The translations under genes and the position numbers were made by a program. A DNA stretch of 64,000 nt from Rhizobium sp. BG4. GTDB taxonomy: Bacteria > Pseudomonadota > Alphaproteobacteria > Rhizobiales > Rhizobiaceae. How positions within the stretch are numbered: position 1 is the stretch's first letter; each line of letters starts with the position of its first letter. This document shows, piece by piece, positions 28,993 to 37,700 of the stretch. The DNA is taken from assembly GCF_016864575.1 (NCBI RefSeq), contig NZ_CP044125.1, forward strand, positions 2,285,001 through 2,349,000. Direction: 5' to 3'. The notes below the pieces were generated by a model. It was given only the letters and a program-made list of their open reading frames with translations. It searched no databases and was not told where the DNA came from.

Positions 28993-30141
28993 TTACCATT
29001 CGGCGAAGCTGCCATCTTCGTGGCGCCAGATCGGGTTGCGCCAGCGGTGGCCTTCCTTGGCGCGCTCGATGACATAGGCTTCGTCCACCTCGACGCCGAG
29101 GCCGGGGCCCTGGGGGATCGAGACGAAACCGTCGGCATACTGGAACACCTCCTTGTTGGAGATGTAGTCGAGGATATCGTTGCCCTTGTTGTAGTGAATG
29201 CCGAGGCTCTGTTCCTGGATGAAGGCGTTGTAGCTGATCGCGTCGACCTGCAGGCAGGCGGCAAGCGCGATCGGGCCAAGCGGGCAATGCGGAGCCAACG
29301 CCACGTCATAGGCTTCCGCCATCGACGCGATCTTGCGGCATTCGGTGATGCCACCGGCATGGCTAAGATCCGGCTGGATGATGTCGACATAGCCGTCAGC
29401 CAGGACCGACTTGAAGTCCCAGCGCGAATAGAGCCGCTCGCCAAGCGCGATCGGCGTCGAGCAATGATTGGCGATTTCCTTCAGCGTCTCGCGGTTCTCG
29501 GAGAGGACAGGCTCCTCGATGAACATCAGCTTGTAGGGCTCGAGTTCCTTGGCGAGCACCTTGGCCATCGGCTTGTGGACGCGGCCATGGAAATCGACGC
29601 CGATGCCGATATGCGGGCCGATTGCCTCGCGGATCGTGGCGATGGTCTCGACCGCCTTGTCGATCTTCTCGTTGGTATCGACGATCTGCATTTCCTCGCA
29701 GCCGTTGAGCTTGATCGCCTTGAAGCCGCGGGCGACGACTTCCTTGGCGTTGCGGGCGACATCGGAAGGGCGGTCGCCGCCGATCCAGCTGTAAACCTTG
29801 ATACGGTCACGCACCTGGCCGCCGAGCAGCGAGTGGATCGGCTGGCCGAGCGCCTTGCCCTTGATGTCCCAGAGCGCCTGGTCGATGCCCGACAGAGCCG
29901 ACATGTGGATGGCGCCGCCGCGATAGAAGCCGCCGCGATACATCACCGTCCAGTGGTCCTCGATCAGGAAGGGATCCTTGCCGATCAGGTAGTCGGCGAG
30001 CTCATGGACGGCGGCCTCGACGGTCAGCGCACGGCCCTCGACGACAGGCTCGCCCCAGCCGACCACGCCCTCATCCGTTTCGATCTTCAGAAACAGCCAG
30101 CGCGGCGGAACGATGTAGGTCGTGAGCTTGGTGATCTTCAT
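28993..30141 (-). CDS. dgoD: D-galactonate dehydratase
   Basis: A 382-residue enolase-superfamily enzyme that dehydrates D-galactonate to 2-keto-3-deoxy-D-galactonate in the cytoplasm. It closely matches E. coli DgoD along its whole length. The metal ligands D183, E209 and E235 fall at the same positions as in E. coli, H185 is present in VDFHGR, and the catalytic His lies in LAPHCPLGP. The gene lies just downstream of a GntR regulator on the same strand and across a divergent promoter from araFGH, an epimerase and an SDR. A galactose oxidation route (De Ley-Doudoroff type) fits. The kinase and aldolase are not in the window. Confidence 0.92.
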   Translation of the reverse strand: MKITKLTTYIVPPRWLFLKIETDEGVVGWGEPVVEGRALTVEAAVHELADYLIGKDPFLIEDHWTVMYRGGFYRGGAIHMSALSGIDQALWDIKGKALGQPIHSLLGGQVRDRIKVYSWIGGDRPSDVARNAKEVVARGFKAIKLNGCEEMQIVDTNEKIDKAVETIATIREAIGPHIGIGVDFHGRVHKPMAKVLAKELEPYKLMFIEEPVLSENRETLKEIANHCSTPIALGERLYSRWDFKSVLADGYVDIIQPDLSHAGGITECRKIASMAEAYDVALAPHCPLGPIALAACLQVDAISYNAFIQEQSLGIHYNKGNDILDYISNKEVFQYADGFVSIPQGPGLGVEVDEAYVIERAKEGHRWRNPIWRHEDGSFAEW

Positions 30142-30196
30142 GGAATGGGGCTTTCGCTATTGTCGTGTTGCGTCTGCGGCGGTGCCGCCTGTCTGT

Positions 30197-30952
30197 CTAT
30201 TTGGTCCGGCCGATCGCCTTTTCGGCAGCTGCGAGGTCGCGCACGGCAAGGTCCAGCATGCGGTTGGCGCATTCGCGGGCCTTGGCGCGGTTGCGCAGCC
30301 GCAGCGCCTCGACGAGCTCGCCGTGGACGGCGACGGCATCCTCGCGGCTCTCGACGGCGATGTTCGAGGCGTGGAGCGCATATTTGAGCGCAGCATGGAT
30401 GGCGCTCAGCAGCCGGCGGAAGACCTGATTGTGGCTCGCCTTCAGCAGCACCGCATGGAACATCACGTCGGCATCGGTGAAGGCTTCGGGATCGCCGGCG
30501 GAATCGCGCATCTGGCGCCAGGCGCTGTCGAGATCGGCGATCTCCTGGGTGGAGGCGCGCTCGGCGGCATATTCGGCAGCAGCAGGTTCGATCGTGCGGC
30601 GCGCCTCGAGGATGCAGCCGAGCAGATCGAAGTCTTTGATATAGGGGCCCATCCATTCGAGCACTTCGGCATCGAGGATGTTCCAGTCGTCGCGGTCGCA
30701 GACCGAGGTACCGATCCGCGGCTTGCCGCGCACCAGGCCCTTCGATTCCAGGACCTTCAGGGACTCGCGGATAACGGTGCGGCTGACACCGTAAATCTCG
30801 CAGAGATCGTTCTCGCGCGGCAACGGTGAGCCGGCCGGATAGCGCTCCGAGAAGATGTCTTCGGCAATGGCCGCCGTTACGCTTTTGCGCACGCGCGGAC
30901 GGCTTCCCGTGCGTGGATTTGCATCCCCACTCTGCCGCTCGATGGAATCCAA
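30197..30952 (-). CDS. GntR/FadR-family transcriptional regulator
   Basis: A 251-residue regulator. The winged helix is at residues 20-85 (GSPLPRENDLCEIYGVSRTV, then IRESLKVLESKGLV), followed by an all-helical FCD effector domain that binds small carboxylates through Asp/His residues. The start is TTG at 30952 with GGAGAGG upstream and no nearby ATG. It is 55 bases upstream of dgoD and divergent from araF. A perfect 11-bp inverted repeat at 31064-31100 is its probable operator. A galactonate-type acid is a plausible ligand, as for E. coli DgoR. Confidence 0.85.
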   Translation of the reverse strand: MDSIERQSGDANPRTGSRPRVRKSVTAAIAEDIFSERYPAGSPLPRENDLCEIYGVSRTVIRESLKVLESKGLVRGKPRIGTSVCDRDDWNILDAEVLEWMGPYIKDFDLLGCILEARRTIEPAAAEYAAERASTQEIADLDSAWRQMRDSAGDPEAFTDADVMFHAVLLKASHNQVFRRLLSAIHAALKYALHASNIAVESREDAVAVHGELVEALRLRNRAKARECANRMLDLAVRDLAAAEKAIGRTK

Positions 30953-31063
30953 AATGAACCTCTCCGCTTTCTCTGCCCGCGAAGCAAACCGAACCCTCTT
31001 AGCTGAATTCGATTGCCTTTGCGACGCCTCCTCCTGGCAGGCTTGATATTATCTTATTATTCC

Positions 31064-31100
31064 AATCATCATACAAAGGCAATTGACTGGTATGATGATT
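31064..31100. promoter_or_regulatory. Candidate GntR operator upstream of araF
   Basis: AATCATCATAC (31064-31074) is the exact inverted repeat of GTATGATGATT (31090-31100), with 15 bases between them. TGGTATGATGATT and AATCATCATACAA each resemble FadR-type GntR half-sites. It lies in the 212-base gap between the GntR gene and araF, so it can control both directions. Confidence 0.6.
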
Positions 31101-31164
31101 TAACTTAATTCTAGCGCACTGCCTGGGAGGCAGATGCTCATTTTTGAGAGTTAGGGAGAGAGAC

Positions 31165-32148
31165 ATGCGCTTGTTCAAAGCAGCCATCCTGGCTGGCACG
31201 TTTGCCATTCTGGCCGCCGGCTCCGCCTTCGCCGAGGACGTCAAGATCGGCTTCATCGTCAAGCAGCCGGAAGAGCCGTGGTTCCAGGACGAATGGAAGT
31301 TCGCCGACCAGGCCGCCAAGGAAAAGGGTTTCACCCTTGTGAAGATCGGTGCTGAGGACGGCGAAAAGGTTCAGTCGGCGATCGACAATCTCGGCGCCCA
31401 GGGCGCGCAGGGCTTCATCGTCTGCACGCCGGACGTCAAGCTCGGCCCCGGCATTGTCGCCAAGGCTGCTGCCAACCAGCTGAAGCTGATGACCGTCGAC
31501 GACCGTCTCGTCGATGCCGAAGGCAAGCCGCTGGAAGAGGTTCCGCATATGGGCATCTCCGCCACCAAGATCGGCGAAACGGTCGGCCAGGCGCTTGTCG
31601 ACGAAATCAAGAAGCGTGGGTGGGACATGAAGAATGTCGGCGCCATCCGCATTTCCTATGATCAGCTTCCGACCGCCGTCGACCGCGTCGAAGGCGCGAT
31701 CTCCGTGCTGAAGGCTGCCGGTTTCCCTGCCGAGAACATCTATGACGCGCCGCAGGCGAAGACCGATACGGAAGCGGCCCTCAACGCTGCGACCACAGTT
31801 CTCAACAAGCATGCCGACGTAAAATATTGGGTTGCCTTCGGTCTCAACGACGAAGCCGTTCTCGGCGCCGTCCGCGCCTCGGAATCGGTCGGCATCGCCG
31901 CCGACAACATGATTGGCGTTGGCATCGGTGGCGCAGACTCGGCGATCAACGAGTTCAAGAAGCCTTCGGCTACCGGCTTCTTCGGCACCGTCATCATCTC
32001 GCCGAAGCGTCACGGCTACGAAACCGCGCTCAACATGTACGACTGGATCGCCAACGACAAGGAGCCGGCAAAGCTGACGCTGACCTCCGGCTCGCTGGCG
32101 CTGCGCGGCGACTATGAAAAGGTTCGCAAGGACCTCGGCATCCAGTAA
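31165..32148 (+). CDS. araF: L-arabinose/D-galactose ABC transporter, periplasmic binding protein
   Basis: A 327-residue periplasmic protein with a signal peptide ending AFA-E near residue 23. The mature part matches E. coli AraF closely: IGFIVKQPEEPWFQDEWKFA, GFIVCTPDVKLG, NDEAVLGAVRASE. AraF binds L-arabinose and also D-galactose. The ATG at 31165 has GGGAGAGAG upstream. It heads araFGH, followed by an aldose epimerase and an SDR. A hairpin follows the stop codon. Since dgoD lies across the promoter, galactose may be the main physiological sugar. Confidence 0.88.
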   Translation: MRLFKAAILAGTFAILAAGSAFAEDVKIGFIVKQPEEPWFQDEWKFADQAAKEKGFTLVKIGAEDGEKVQSAIDNLGAQGAQGFIVCTPDVKLGPGIVAKAAANQLKLMTVDDRLVDAEGKPLEEVPHMGISATKIGETVGQALVDEIKKRGWDMKNVGAIRISYDQLPTAVDRVEGAISVLKAAGFPAENIYDAPQAKTDTEAALNAATTVLNKHADVKYWVAFGLNDEAVLGAVRASESVGIAADNMIGVGIGGADSAINEFKKPSATGFFGTVIISPKRHGYETALNMYDWIANDKEPAKLTLTSGSLALRGDYEKVRKDLGIQ

Positions 32149-32171
32149 TCATCCTCCCAAGGTGATTTCAC

Positions 32172-32196
32172 CCCGGCGGCCTTGAAAGCCGCCGGG
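32172..32196 (+). terminator. Intercistronic hairpin after araF
   Basis: CCCGGCGGC (32172-32180) pairs perfectly with GCCGCCGGG (32188-32196) around a 7-base loop, followed by CTCTTT. It lies between araF and araG and probably gives more binding protein than ATPase. Confidence 0.65.
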
Positions 32197-32217
32197 CTCT
32201 TTCTCCATGGAGCTGGC

Positions 32218-33723
32218 ATGGCTTTCCTCGAATTCAACAACATCTCCAAAGGCTATCCCGGGGTCCGGGCGCTTTCCAATGTCTCCTTCGACGTTGAGAA
32301 GGGTGCCGTCCACGGGCTGATGGGCGAGAACGGCGCGGGCAAGTCGACGCTGATCCGCGTGCTCTCCGGCGACCAGTCCGCCGACGAGGGTAGCATCGTC
32401 ATCGATGGCGAGGAGCAGAAATATGGTTCGGTGCGCGATGCCTTCCATGCCGGCGTCATCGTCATCCACCAGGAACTGCAGCTGGTTCCGGAACTGACCG
32501 TTGCCGAAAATCTCTGGCTCGGCCGCTTCCCCGCCAAGGGCGGCGTCATCAACAGCAAGACGCTGATCGAAACCGTTCGCGCCAAGCTCGAGGAAATCGG
32601 CATCGATGTCGATCCGTCGGCCAAGGTCGCGACGCTGTCGATCGGCGCGCGGCAGATGGTCGAGATCGCCAAGGCCGTCATGCTCGATGCGCGGGTCATC
32701 GCGCTCGATGAGCCGACGTCGTCGCTGTCGTCGCGGGAGAGCGAAATCCTCTTCTCGCTGATCGAGAAGCTGAAGGCGAACGGCACCGTCATCCTCTATG
32801 TCTCGCATCGCCTGGACGAAATCTTCCGGCTTTGCGACAGCCTCACCGTTCTTCGCGACGGCAAGCTTGCGGCGCATCATCCCAAGGTCGCCGATACCAC
32901 GCGCGACCAGATCATCGCCGAAATGGTCGGGCGCGAGATCAGCAATATCTGGGGCTGGCGCGAGCGGCCGGTCGGCGGTGTCAGGCTGGAGGTGAAGACC
33001 CTCTCCGGCTCGAAGCTGCGCAATCCGATCAGCTTCTCTGTCCGTCAGGGCGAAATTCTGGGTTTCTTCGGCCTGATCGGTGCCGGGCGCAGCGAGATGG
33101 CCCGATTGCTCTATGGAGCGGATCATCGCCATCAGGGTACGGTCGAGATCGACGGCGTCGCCGTCTCTCCCGACAATCCGAAGGCGGCGATCAATGCCGG
33201 CATGGTGCTCTGCCCCGAAGACCGCAAGTTCGACGGCATCATTCAGGGGCGGTCGATCGAGGAGAATATCGCGATCTCGTCGCGCCGCCATTTCTCGCCC
33301 TTCGGCATTCTGAACCCGAAGAAGGAAGCCTCGGTCGCCGACCAGTTCATCGCCAAGCTTCGGGTTCGCACGCCCTCGCGCAAACAGGACATCATCAATC
33401 TCTCCGGCGGCAACCAGCAGAAGGTCATTCTCGGCCGCTGGCTTTCGGAGCAGGGCGTCAAGGTGCTCGTCATCGACGAGCCGACGCGTGGCATCGATGT
33501 CGGCGCCAAGTCGGAGATCTACGAGATCCTCTATGAGCTCGCGGCAGGGGGGATGGCGATCGTCGTCATTTCCAGCGAACTGCCCGAGGTGATGGGCATT
33601 TCCGATCGCATCATGGTCATGTGCCAGGGCCGCGTCGCCGCCAATGTGGCGCGCGCCGATTTCGACGAACGCAGCATTCTGACCGCGGCTCTGCCCGACA
33701 AGAATGCCGCCGGCACACTCTAA
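32218..33723 (+). CDS. araG: Sugar ABC transporter ATP-binding protein (tandem ATPase)
   Basis: A 501-residue CUT2 ATPase with two ABC domains. The first has Walker A GENGAGKST (about 35-43), a less canonical signature (LSIGARQMVEIAKA) and DEPTSSLS. The second starts near 250, has a degenerate Walker A region (GLIGAGRSEMA), a good signature LSGGNQQKVILG and DEPTRGIDVG. This asymmetry is normal for AraG/RbsA. The ATG at 32218 follows TGGAG. It energises the AraFH importer. Confidence 0.88.
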   Translation: MAFLEFNNISKGYPGVRALSNVSFDVEKGAVHGLMGENGAGKSTLIRVLSGDQSADEGSIVIDGEEQKYGSVRDAFHAGVIVIHQELQLVPELTVAENLWLGRFPAKGGVINSKTLIETVRAKLEEIGIDVDPSAKVATLSIGARQMVEIAKAVMLDARVIALDEPTSSLSSRESEILFSLIEKLKANGTVILYVSHRLDEIFRLCDSLTVLRDGKLAAHHPKVADTTRDQIIAEMVGREISNIWGWRERPVGGVRLEVKTLSGSKLRNPISFSVRQGEILGFFGLIGAGRSEMARLLYGADHRHQGTVEIDGVAVSPDNPKAAINAGMVLCPEDRKFDGIIQGRSIEENIAISSRRHFSPFGILNPKKEASVADQFIAKLRVRTPSRKQDIINLSGGNQQKVILGRWLSEQGVKVLVIDEPTRGIDVGAKSEIYEILYELAAGGMAIVVISSELPEVMGISDRIMVMCQGRVAANVARADFDERSILTAALPDKNAAGTL

Positions 33724-33739
33724 TTCAGGAACGGTAGTG

Positions 33740-34690
33740 ATGAACTCGTTGAAAAAAATCCTTCTCGGCGAACAGGGCCTCGTGGTGATCTTCGCGATCG
33801 CCTTCGTCATCGTCTCGCTGACCGTTCCGAGCTTCCTGACGGAACGCAACATGCTGGGCCTGCTGCAGTCGGTGGTGACGATCGGCATCGTCGCCTGCAC
33901 GATGATGTTCTGCCTGGCATCGCGCGACTTCGACCTCTCGGTCGGCTCGACCGTCGCCTTCTCCGGCATGATCGCCGTCATGGTGTCGAACTCGACGGGT
34001 TCGATCCCGCTCGGCCTGCTGGCAGCGCTGATCTGCGGCAGCATCGTCGGCGTCGTCAATGGCGTGGTCATCGCCAAGTTCCGTATCAACGCGCTGATCA
34101 CGACGCTGGCGACCATGCAGATCGTTCGCGGCCTGGCGCTGATCGCGTCCGACGGCCGCGCCGTCGGCATCAACGATCCGGCTTTCTATCAGCTGGCCCT
34201 GTCGCGCATCCTGACGGTGCCGACGCCGATCTGGATCATGATCGCACTGTTCATCGTCTTCGGCTTCGTGCTGAACCGCACGGTCTTCGGCAAGAACACG
34301 CTGGCGATCGGCGGCAATCCGGAGGCGTCGCGTCTGGCCGGCGTCAATGTCGTCAACATGCGGATCTGGATCTTTGCGCTGCAGGGGCTTGTCTGCGCCA
34401 TCGCCGGTATCCTGCTTGCCTCGCGCATCACGTCGGGCCAGCCAAATGCGGCGACCGGCCTCGAACTCTCGGTCATTTCGGCCTGCGTTCTCGGCGGTGT
34501 GTCGCTGGCCGGCGGGCGCGCGGCGATGACCGGCGTCATCGTCGGCGTTCTGATCATGGGCATTGCCGAGAACGTCATGAACCTGCTGAACATCCAGGCC
34601 TTCTACCAATATGTCGTGCGCGGCCTGATCCTGCTGATCGCGGTGCTGCTCGACAATCTCCGCTCTTCGGCGGCGGGCCGGCGCGGGTGA
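33740..34690 (+). CDS. araH: Sugar ABC transporter permease
   Basis: A 316-residue inner-membrane permease of the CUT2 type with about eight to ten predicted segments. RDFDLSVGSTVAFSGMIA and GGNPEASRLAGVNV are the typical stretches, the latter contacting the ATPase. The ATG at 33740 has AGGAA upstream. Its TGA overlaps the GTG start of the epimerase gene, showing coupling. It completes the araFGH importer. Confidence 0.87.
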   Translation: MNSLKKILLGEQGLVVIFAIAFVIVSLTVPSFLTERNMLGLLQSVVTIGIVACTMMFCLASRDFDLSVGSTVAFSGMIAVMVSNSTGSIPLGLLAALICGSIVGVVNGVVIAKFRINALITTLATMQIVRGLALIASDGRAVGINDPAFYQLALSRILTVPTPIWIMIALFIVFGFVLNRTVFGKNTLAIGGNPEASRLAGVNVVNMRIWIFALQGLVCAIAGILLASRITSGQPNAATGLELSVISACVLGGVSLAGGRAAMTGVIVGVLIMGIAENVMNLLNIQAFYQYVVRGLILLIAVLLDNLRSSAAGRRG

Positions 34691-35559
34691 GCGGGGTCGC
34701 GGCCATGGACGAGATCAGGATCGCCGATGGCGGTCTCGAAATCTCCGTGTCCCGGCAGGGCGGCGCGATACGCAGCGCCACATTCCACGGCCGCGCCGTC
34801 CTGCAACCGAGGGGCGGACCGGATGGCGGCATGGCGAGCTTTCCGCTGGTGCCTTTCGGCAATCGCGTCGAATACAACGTGATGACCGTTCAGGGACGCG
34901 ACTATTCGTTCCAGCCGAATACGGATGATCCGCTTCACCTGCATGGCGATGGGTGGCTTGGGCTCTGGAATGTCCAAGCGCAGGACGAGCGATCGCTAAC
35001 GCTGAGCTACGAGCACGAGGCGGGGCGCGTCTCGCCCTATCGCTACTCGGCATCGCAGGGCTTTTCGGTTTCTGACTGCCGTTTTGAGAATGTCCTGTCC
35101 GTCACCAATCGCGGTGACACGTCGATGCCCTTCGGGCTCGGCTTTCATCCGTTCTTTCCGCTGACGCCGAACGTGACGCTGCTTGCTCCGGCATCACGGC
35201 TCTGGACGGAGCGGCAGGGCTATCTGCCGGATGCGCCGGTTGCCATTCCCGAAGAGCTCGACTTCTCGACCCCGCGACCGGTTCCCGATCGATGGATCAA
35301 CAATGCCTTCGAAGGTTGGAGTGGTGCGGCTTCCATCCGGTGGCCGGAGCTTGATCTCGTCGCTAAAATCGAGATGGACGGGATCTTTGGAAACTACATG
35401 ATCTATACGCCCGGGAATGCGGACTTCTTCTGCTTCGAGCCGATGAGCCACTTGCCGAACGGCCATCATATGCGGGATTTTGGCGGGCTGGTCTTGCTGG
35501 CGCCGGGCGAGAGCCTTGCGGGGCGAATGACGATCAGCCTTTCGGCTGCAGGAATTTGA
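34687..35559 (+). CDS. Aldose 1-epimerase (mutarotase) family protein
   Basis: A 290-residue beta-sandwich protein of the galactose mutarotase family: NRVEYNVMTVQGRDYSF, the His in DPLHLHGDGW, LGFHPFFPLT with the catalytic His, and an acidic patch near DFFCFEPMSHLPNG. It interconverts alpha and beta sugars so the next dehydrogenase gets the right anomer. Start: GTG at 34687 overlapping the araH stop, or ATG at 34705. It is translationally coupled to araH, so it probably acts on the sugar that araFGH imports. Confidence 0.83.
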   Translation: MSGVAAMDEIRIADGGLEISVSRQGGAIRSATFHGRAVLQPRGGPDGGMASFPLVPFGNRVEYNVMTVQGRDYSFQPNTDDPLHLHGDGWLGLWNVQAQDERSLTLSYEHEAGRVSPYRYSASQGFSVSDCRFENVLSVTNRGDTSMPFGLGFHPFFPLTPNVTLLAPASRLWTERQGYLPDAPVAIPEELDFSTPRPVPDRWINNAFEGWSGAASIRWPELDLVAKIEMDGIFGNYMIYTPGNADFFCFEPMSHLPNGHHMRDFGGLVLLAPGESLAGRMTISLSAAGI

Positions 35560-35569
35560 GGAGAGAGCT

Positions 35570-36349
35570 TTGGTAGGACGTCTGGCAGGCAAGCGCGTGT
35601 TCATCACCGGCGCGGCACAGGGCATCGGGCTGGCAATCGCCGAGGCTTTCGTTCGCGAAGCGGCTGCCGTCTTCCTTATCGATATGGATGGCGCCCTTCT
35701 TGCGGCTGAGGCTGAAAGGCTTCGGACACAAGGCGCGATTGTCGCCCATATGACAGCCGATATTACCAACGCGAAGGCGATTGGCGAAGCCGTGGCTCAA
35801 GCCGAACGCGAGATCGGGCGGATCAATGCGCTGGTCAACAATGCCGGTGTCAACGTCTTTGCCGAGCCGCTGGAAACCAGCGACGAAGAATGGAACCGCT
35901 GCTTCGATATCAATCTGAAGGGCGCCTGGAACTGCTCGAAGGCCGTTCTGCCGGGGCTGATCGGGGAGGGGGGCGGCGTCATCCTGAATATCGCTTCGAC
36001 CCATGCCTTCACGATCATTCCACATACCTTTCCCTATCCGCTCGCCAAGCATGCGCTTCTCGGGATGACCAAGTCGCTCGGCCTCGAATATGCGCCGAAG
36101 AATGTTCGCGTGAATGCGCTGGCACCCGGCTATGTCGCGACACAGAAGGTCATCGACTACTGGAACGGTTTTGCCGATCCGGAAGCGGCGAGGGCCGAGA
36201 CGATGAAGCTGCATCCCGGCGGGCGGATCGCAACACCGCAGGAAATCGCCATGGCGGCTGTGTTCATGATCTCCGACGAGTGCCCGTTCATGAACGCGAC
36301 CTGCCTGACTGTCGACGGCGGCCTCAGCGTCCAGCAGCATCCCGCCTGA
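35570..36349 (+). CDS. SDR-family sugar dehydrogenase
   Basis: A 259-residue classical SDR: TGAAQGIG near residue 14, NNAG near 88, Ser in NIASTHAF and the YPLAK catalytic pair near 150. The start is TTG at 35570, with GAGGAG six bases upstream. It is the last gene of the araFGH-epimerase operon. By position it should oxidise the imported aldose at C1 to a lactone, giving galactonate (or arabinonate) for dehydration, which fits dgoD across the promoter. SDR-type galactose/arabinose dehydrogenases are known in rhizobia and relatives. Substrate specificity is inferred. Confidence 0.8.
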   Translation: MVGRLAGKRVFITGAAQGIGLAIAEAFVREAAAVFLIDMDGALLAAEAERLRTQGAIVAHMTADITNAKAIGEAVAQAEREIGRINALVNNAGVNVFAEPLETSDEEWNRCFDINLKGAWNCSKAVLPGLIGEGGGVILNIASTHAFTIIPHTFPYPLAKHALLGMTKSLGLEYAPKNVRVNALAPGYVATQKVIDYWNGFADPEAARAETMKLHPGGRIATPQEIAMAAVFMISDECPFMNATCLTVDGGLSVQQHPA

Positions 36350-36470
36350 ATGATTTTCGTATAGCTGTGTTCAACACGCGATAGAGCCTTATATTGCCGG
36401 GCAGGAAGGTTTCGCCTTCCCAGGGTGGCGGCGTTGACCGCCTTAAGCTTCAATCGCAACGGAGGACGGC

Positions 36471-36902
36471 ATGCAGATCAATCGTACAGCTTCAGCCCAA
36501 TGGTCCGGCGGGCTCAAGGACGGCAAGGGCAAGATTTCGACGCAGAGCGGCGCGCTCAAGGAGCAGCCCTATGGCTTCGCGACCCGCTTCGAAGGCGTTC
36601 CCGGCACCAACCCGGAAGAGCTGATCGGCGCGGCCCATGCGGGATGCTTCACCATGGCGCTGTCGCTGATCCTCGGCGAAGCCGGGCTGACGGCGGAAAG
36701 CATGGAAACCACGGCAAAGGTGACACTCGAAAGCGTCGAGGGTGGCTTTGCGATCACCGCGATCCATCTGGCTCTCACCGGCAAGGTGCCCGGTGCCGAC
36801 CAGGCGAAATTCACCGAGCTTGCCAACAAGGCAAAGGCCGGTTGCCCGGTCTCCAAGGCGCTGTCGGCGGTTCCGATCACGCTCGACGTCACGCTCTCCT
36901 GA
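36471..36902 (+). CDS. OsmC-family peroxiredoxin
   Basis: A 143-residue protein of the OsmC subfamily. The two reactive cysteines are in HAGCFTMAL (C59) and KAGCPVSKAL (C125), with the Arg/Glu environment that activates them. The protein reduces organic and fatty-acid hydroperoxides as a cytoplasmic dimer. The ATG has GGAGG upstream. It stands alone and is followed by a good terminator. No OhrR regulator is next to it, so OsmC rather than Ohr is preferred. Confidence 0.88.
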   Translation: MQINRTASAQWSGGLKDGKGKISTQSGALKEQPYGFATRFEGVPGTNPEELIGAAHAGCFTMALSLILGEAGLTAESMETTAKVTLESVEGGFAITAIHLALTGKVPGADQAKFTELANKAKAGCPVSKALSAVPITLDVTLS

Positions 36903-36924
36903 CCGCTTCAAAACCGCCTGTTGA

Positions 36925-36954
36925 ATGCCGCGCGCCTTTGGCCGCGGCATTTTT
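36925..36954 (+). terminator. Rho-independent terminator after osmC-like gene
   Basis: ATGCCGCG (36925-36932) pairs with CGCGGCAT (36943-36950), followed by TTTT. It separates the OsmC gene from the TetR-RND unit. Confidence 0.75.
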
Positions 36955-36991
36955 GTATTCGCCAATTCGGTTGACATCTGACGGATGATAT

Positions 36992-37029
36992 CTTACGACT
37001 GACGAAATTCGAAAATCGTCAGTCGTAAG
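36992..37029. promoter_or_regulatory. Long perfect palindrome, probable TetR operator
   Basis: CTTACGACTGACGA (36992-37005) is the exact inverted repeat of TCGTCAGTCGTAAG (37016-37029), separated by 10 bases. It ends 16 bases before the TetR ATG. A partly similar CTGACGG lies at 36978-36984. The size and place fit an autoregulatory operator for the efflux regulator. Confidence 0.75.
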
Positions 37030-37045
37030 TGAGGCCGCCGAAAGC

Positions 37046-37651
37046 ATGGTTGAAACCGCCGAAAACGTATTGGACAGCACCCGCCAGGAGAATGTCACCC
37101 GCATTCTCGACTCGGCCGAAAAGCTGTTCCGGCACTACGGATATGCCAAGACGACGGTTGCCGATGTGGCGCGCGATCTCGGTATGTCGCCGGCCAATAT
37201 CTATCGCTTCTTTGCCTCCAAGGTGGAGATCCACCAGGCGATCTGCGGCCGCATGCTGGCTGCCAGTTACAAGCAGGCCTACGACGTCTGCCACATGCCG
37301 GTCAGCGCTTCCGAGCGGCTGCGGCTCTTCGTACATGGCCAGTATCAGATGACCGTGGACACCATGCTCGACCGTGAAAAGGTTCACGAGATGGTCATCG
37401 TTGCGATCGAGCGCGATTGGCATGTCATCGACAAGCATATCGACAGCATTCAAGCGTTGACCGCCGACGTGATCCGCGAGGGGATTGCCGCCGGTGAGTT
37501 TGCCGAACAGGACGCGGATGCGGCTTCGCGTTGTTTCGGTGCGGCGACGGTGACCCTGTGTCACCCGCAGATCGTGGCCCAGTGTCTTGCAAAGACCAAT
37601 CGGGCGACGATCGACGAACTCGTCGAATTCTCTCTGAAAGCACTGAAATAA
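37046..37651 (+). CDS. TetR-family regulator of the adjacent RND efflux operon
   Basis: A 201-residue regulator. The HTH is at residues 15-62 (ILDSAEKLFRHYGYAKTTVA, then DVARDLGMSPANIYRFFASK), followed by an all-helical ligand domain. The ATG is 16 bases after a perfect 14-bp inverted repeat, which should be its operator. It is 49 bases upstream of an RND adaptor/pump pair on the same strand, so it probably represses itself and the pump until a toxic compound binds. Confidence 0.87.
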   Translation: MVETAENVLDSTRQENVTRILDSAEKLFRHYGYAKTTVADVARDLGMSPANIYRFFASKVEIHQAICGRMLAASYKQAYDVCHMPVSASERLRLFVHGQYQMTVDTMLDREKVHEMVIVAIERDWHVIDKHIDSIQALTADVIREGIAAGEFAEQDADAASRCFGAATVTLCHPQIVAQCLAKTNRATIDELVEFSLKALK

Positions 37652-37700
37652 CAGGCGGCTCGGCCGTCTGAGAACATCAAAAAAGATTGGGAGTGCGAAC

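Noticed and set aside
32149..34173. A 674-codon frame antisense to araG and araH
   Set aside because: Low-complexity Asp/Arg composition and no motif; the forward genes are unambiguous.
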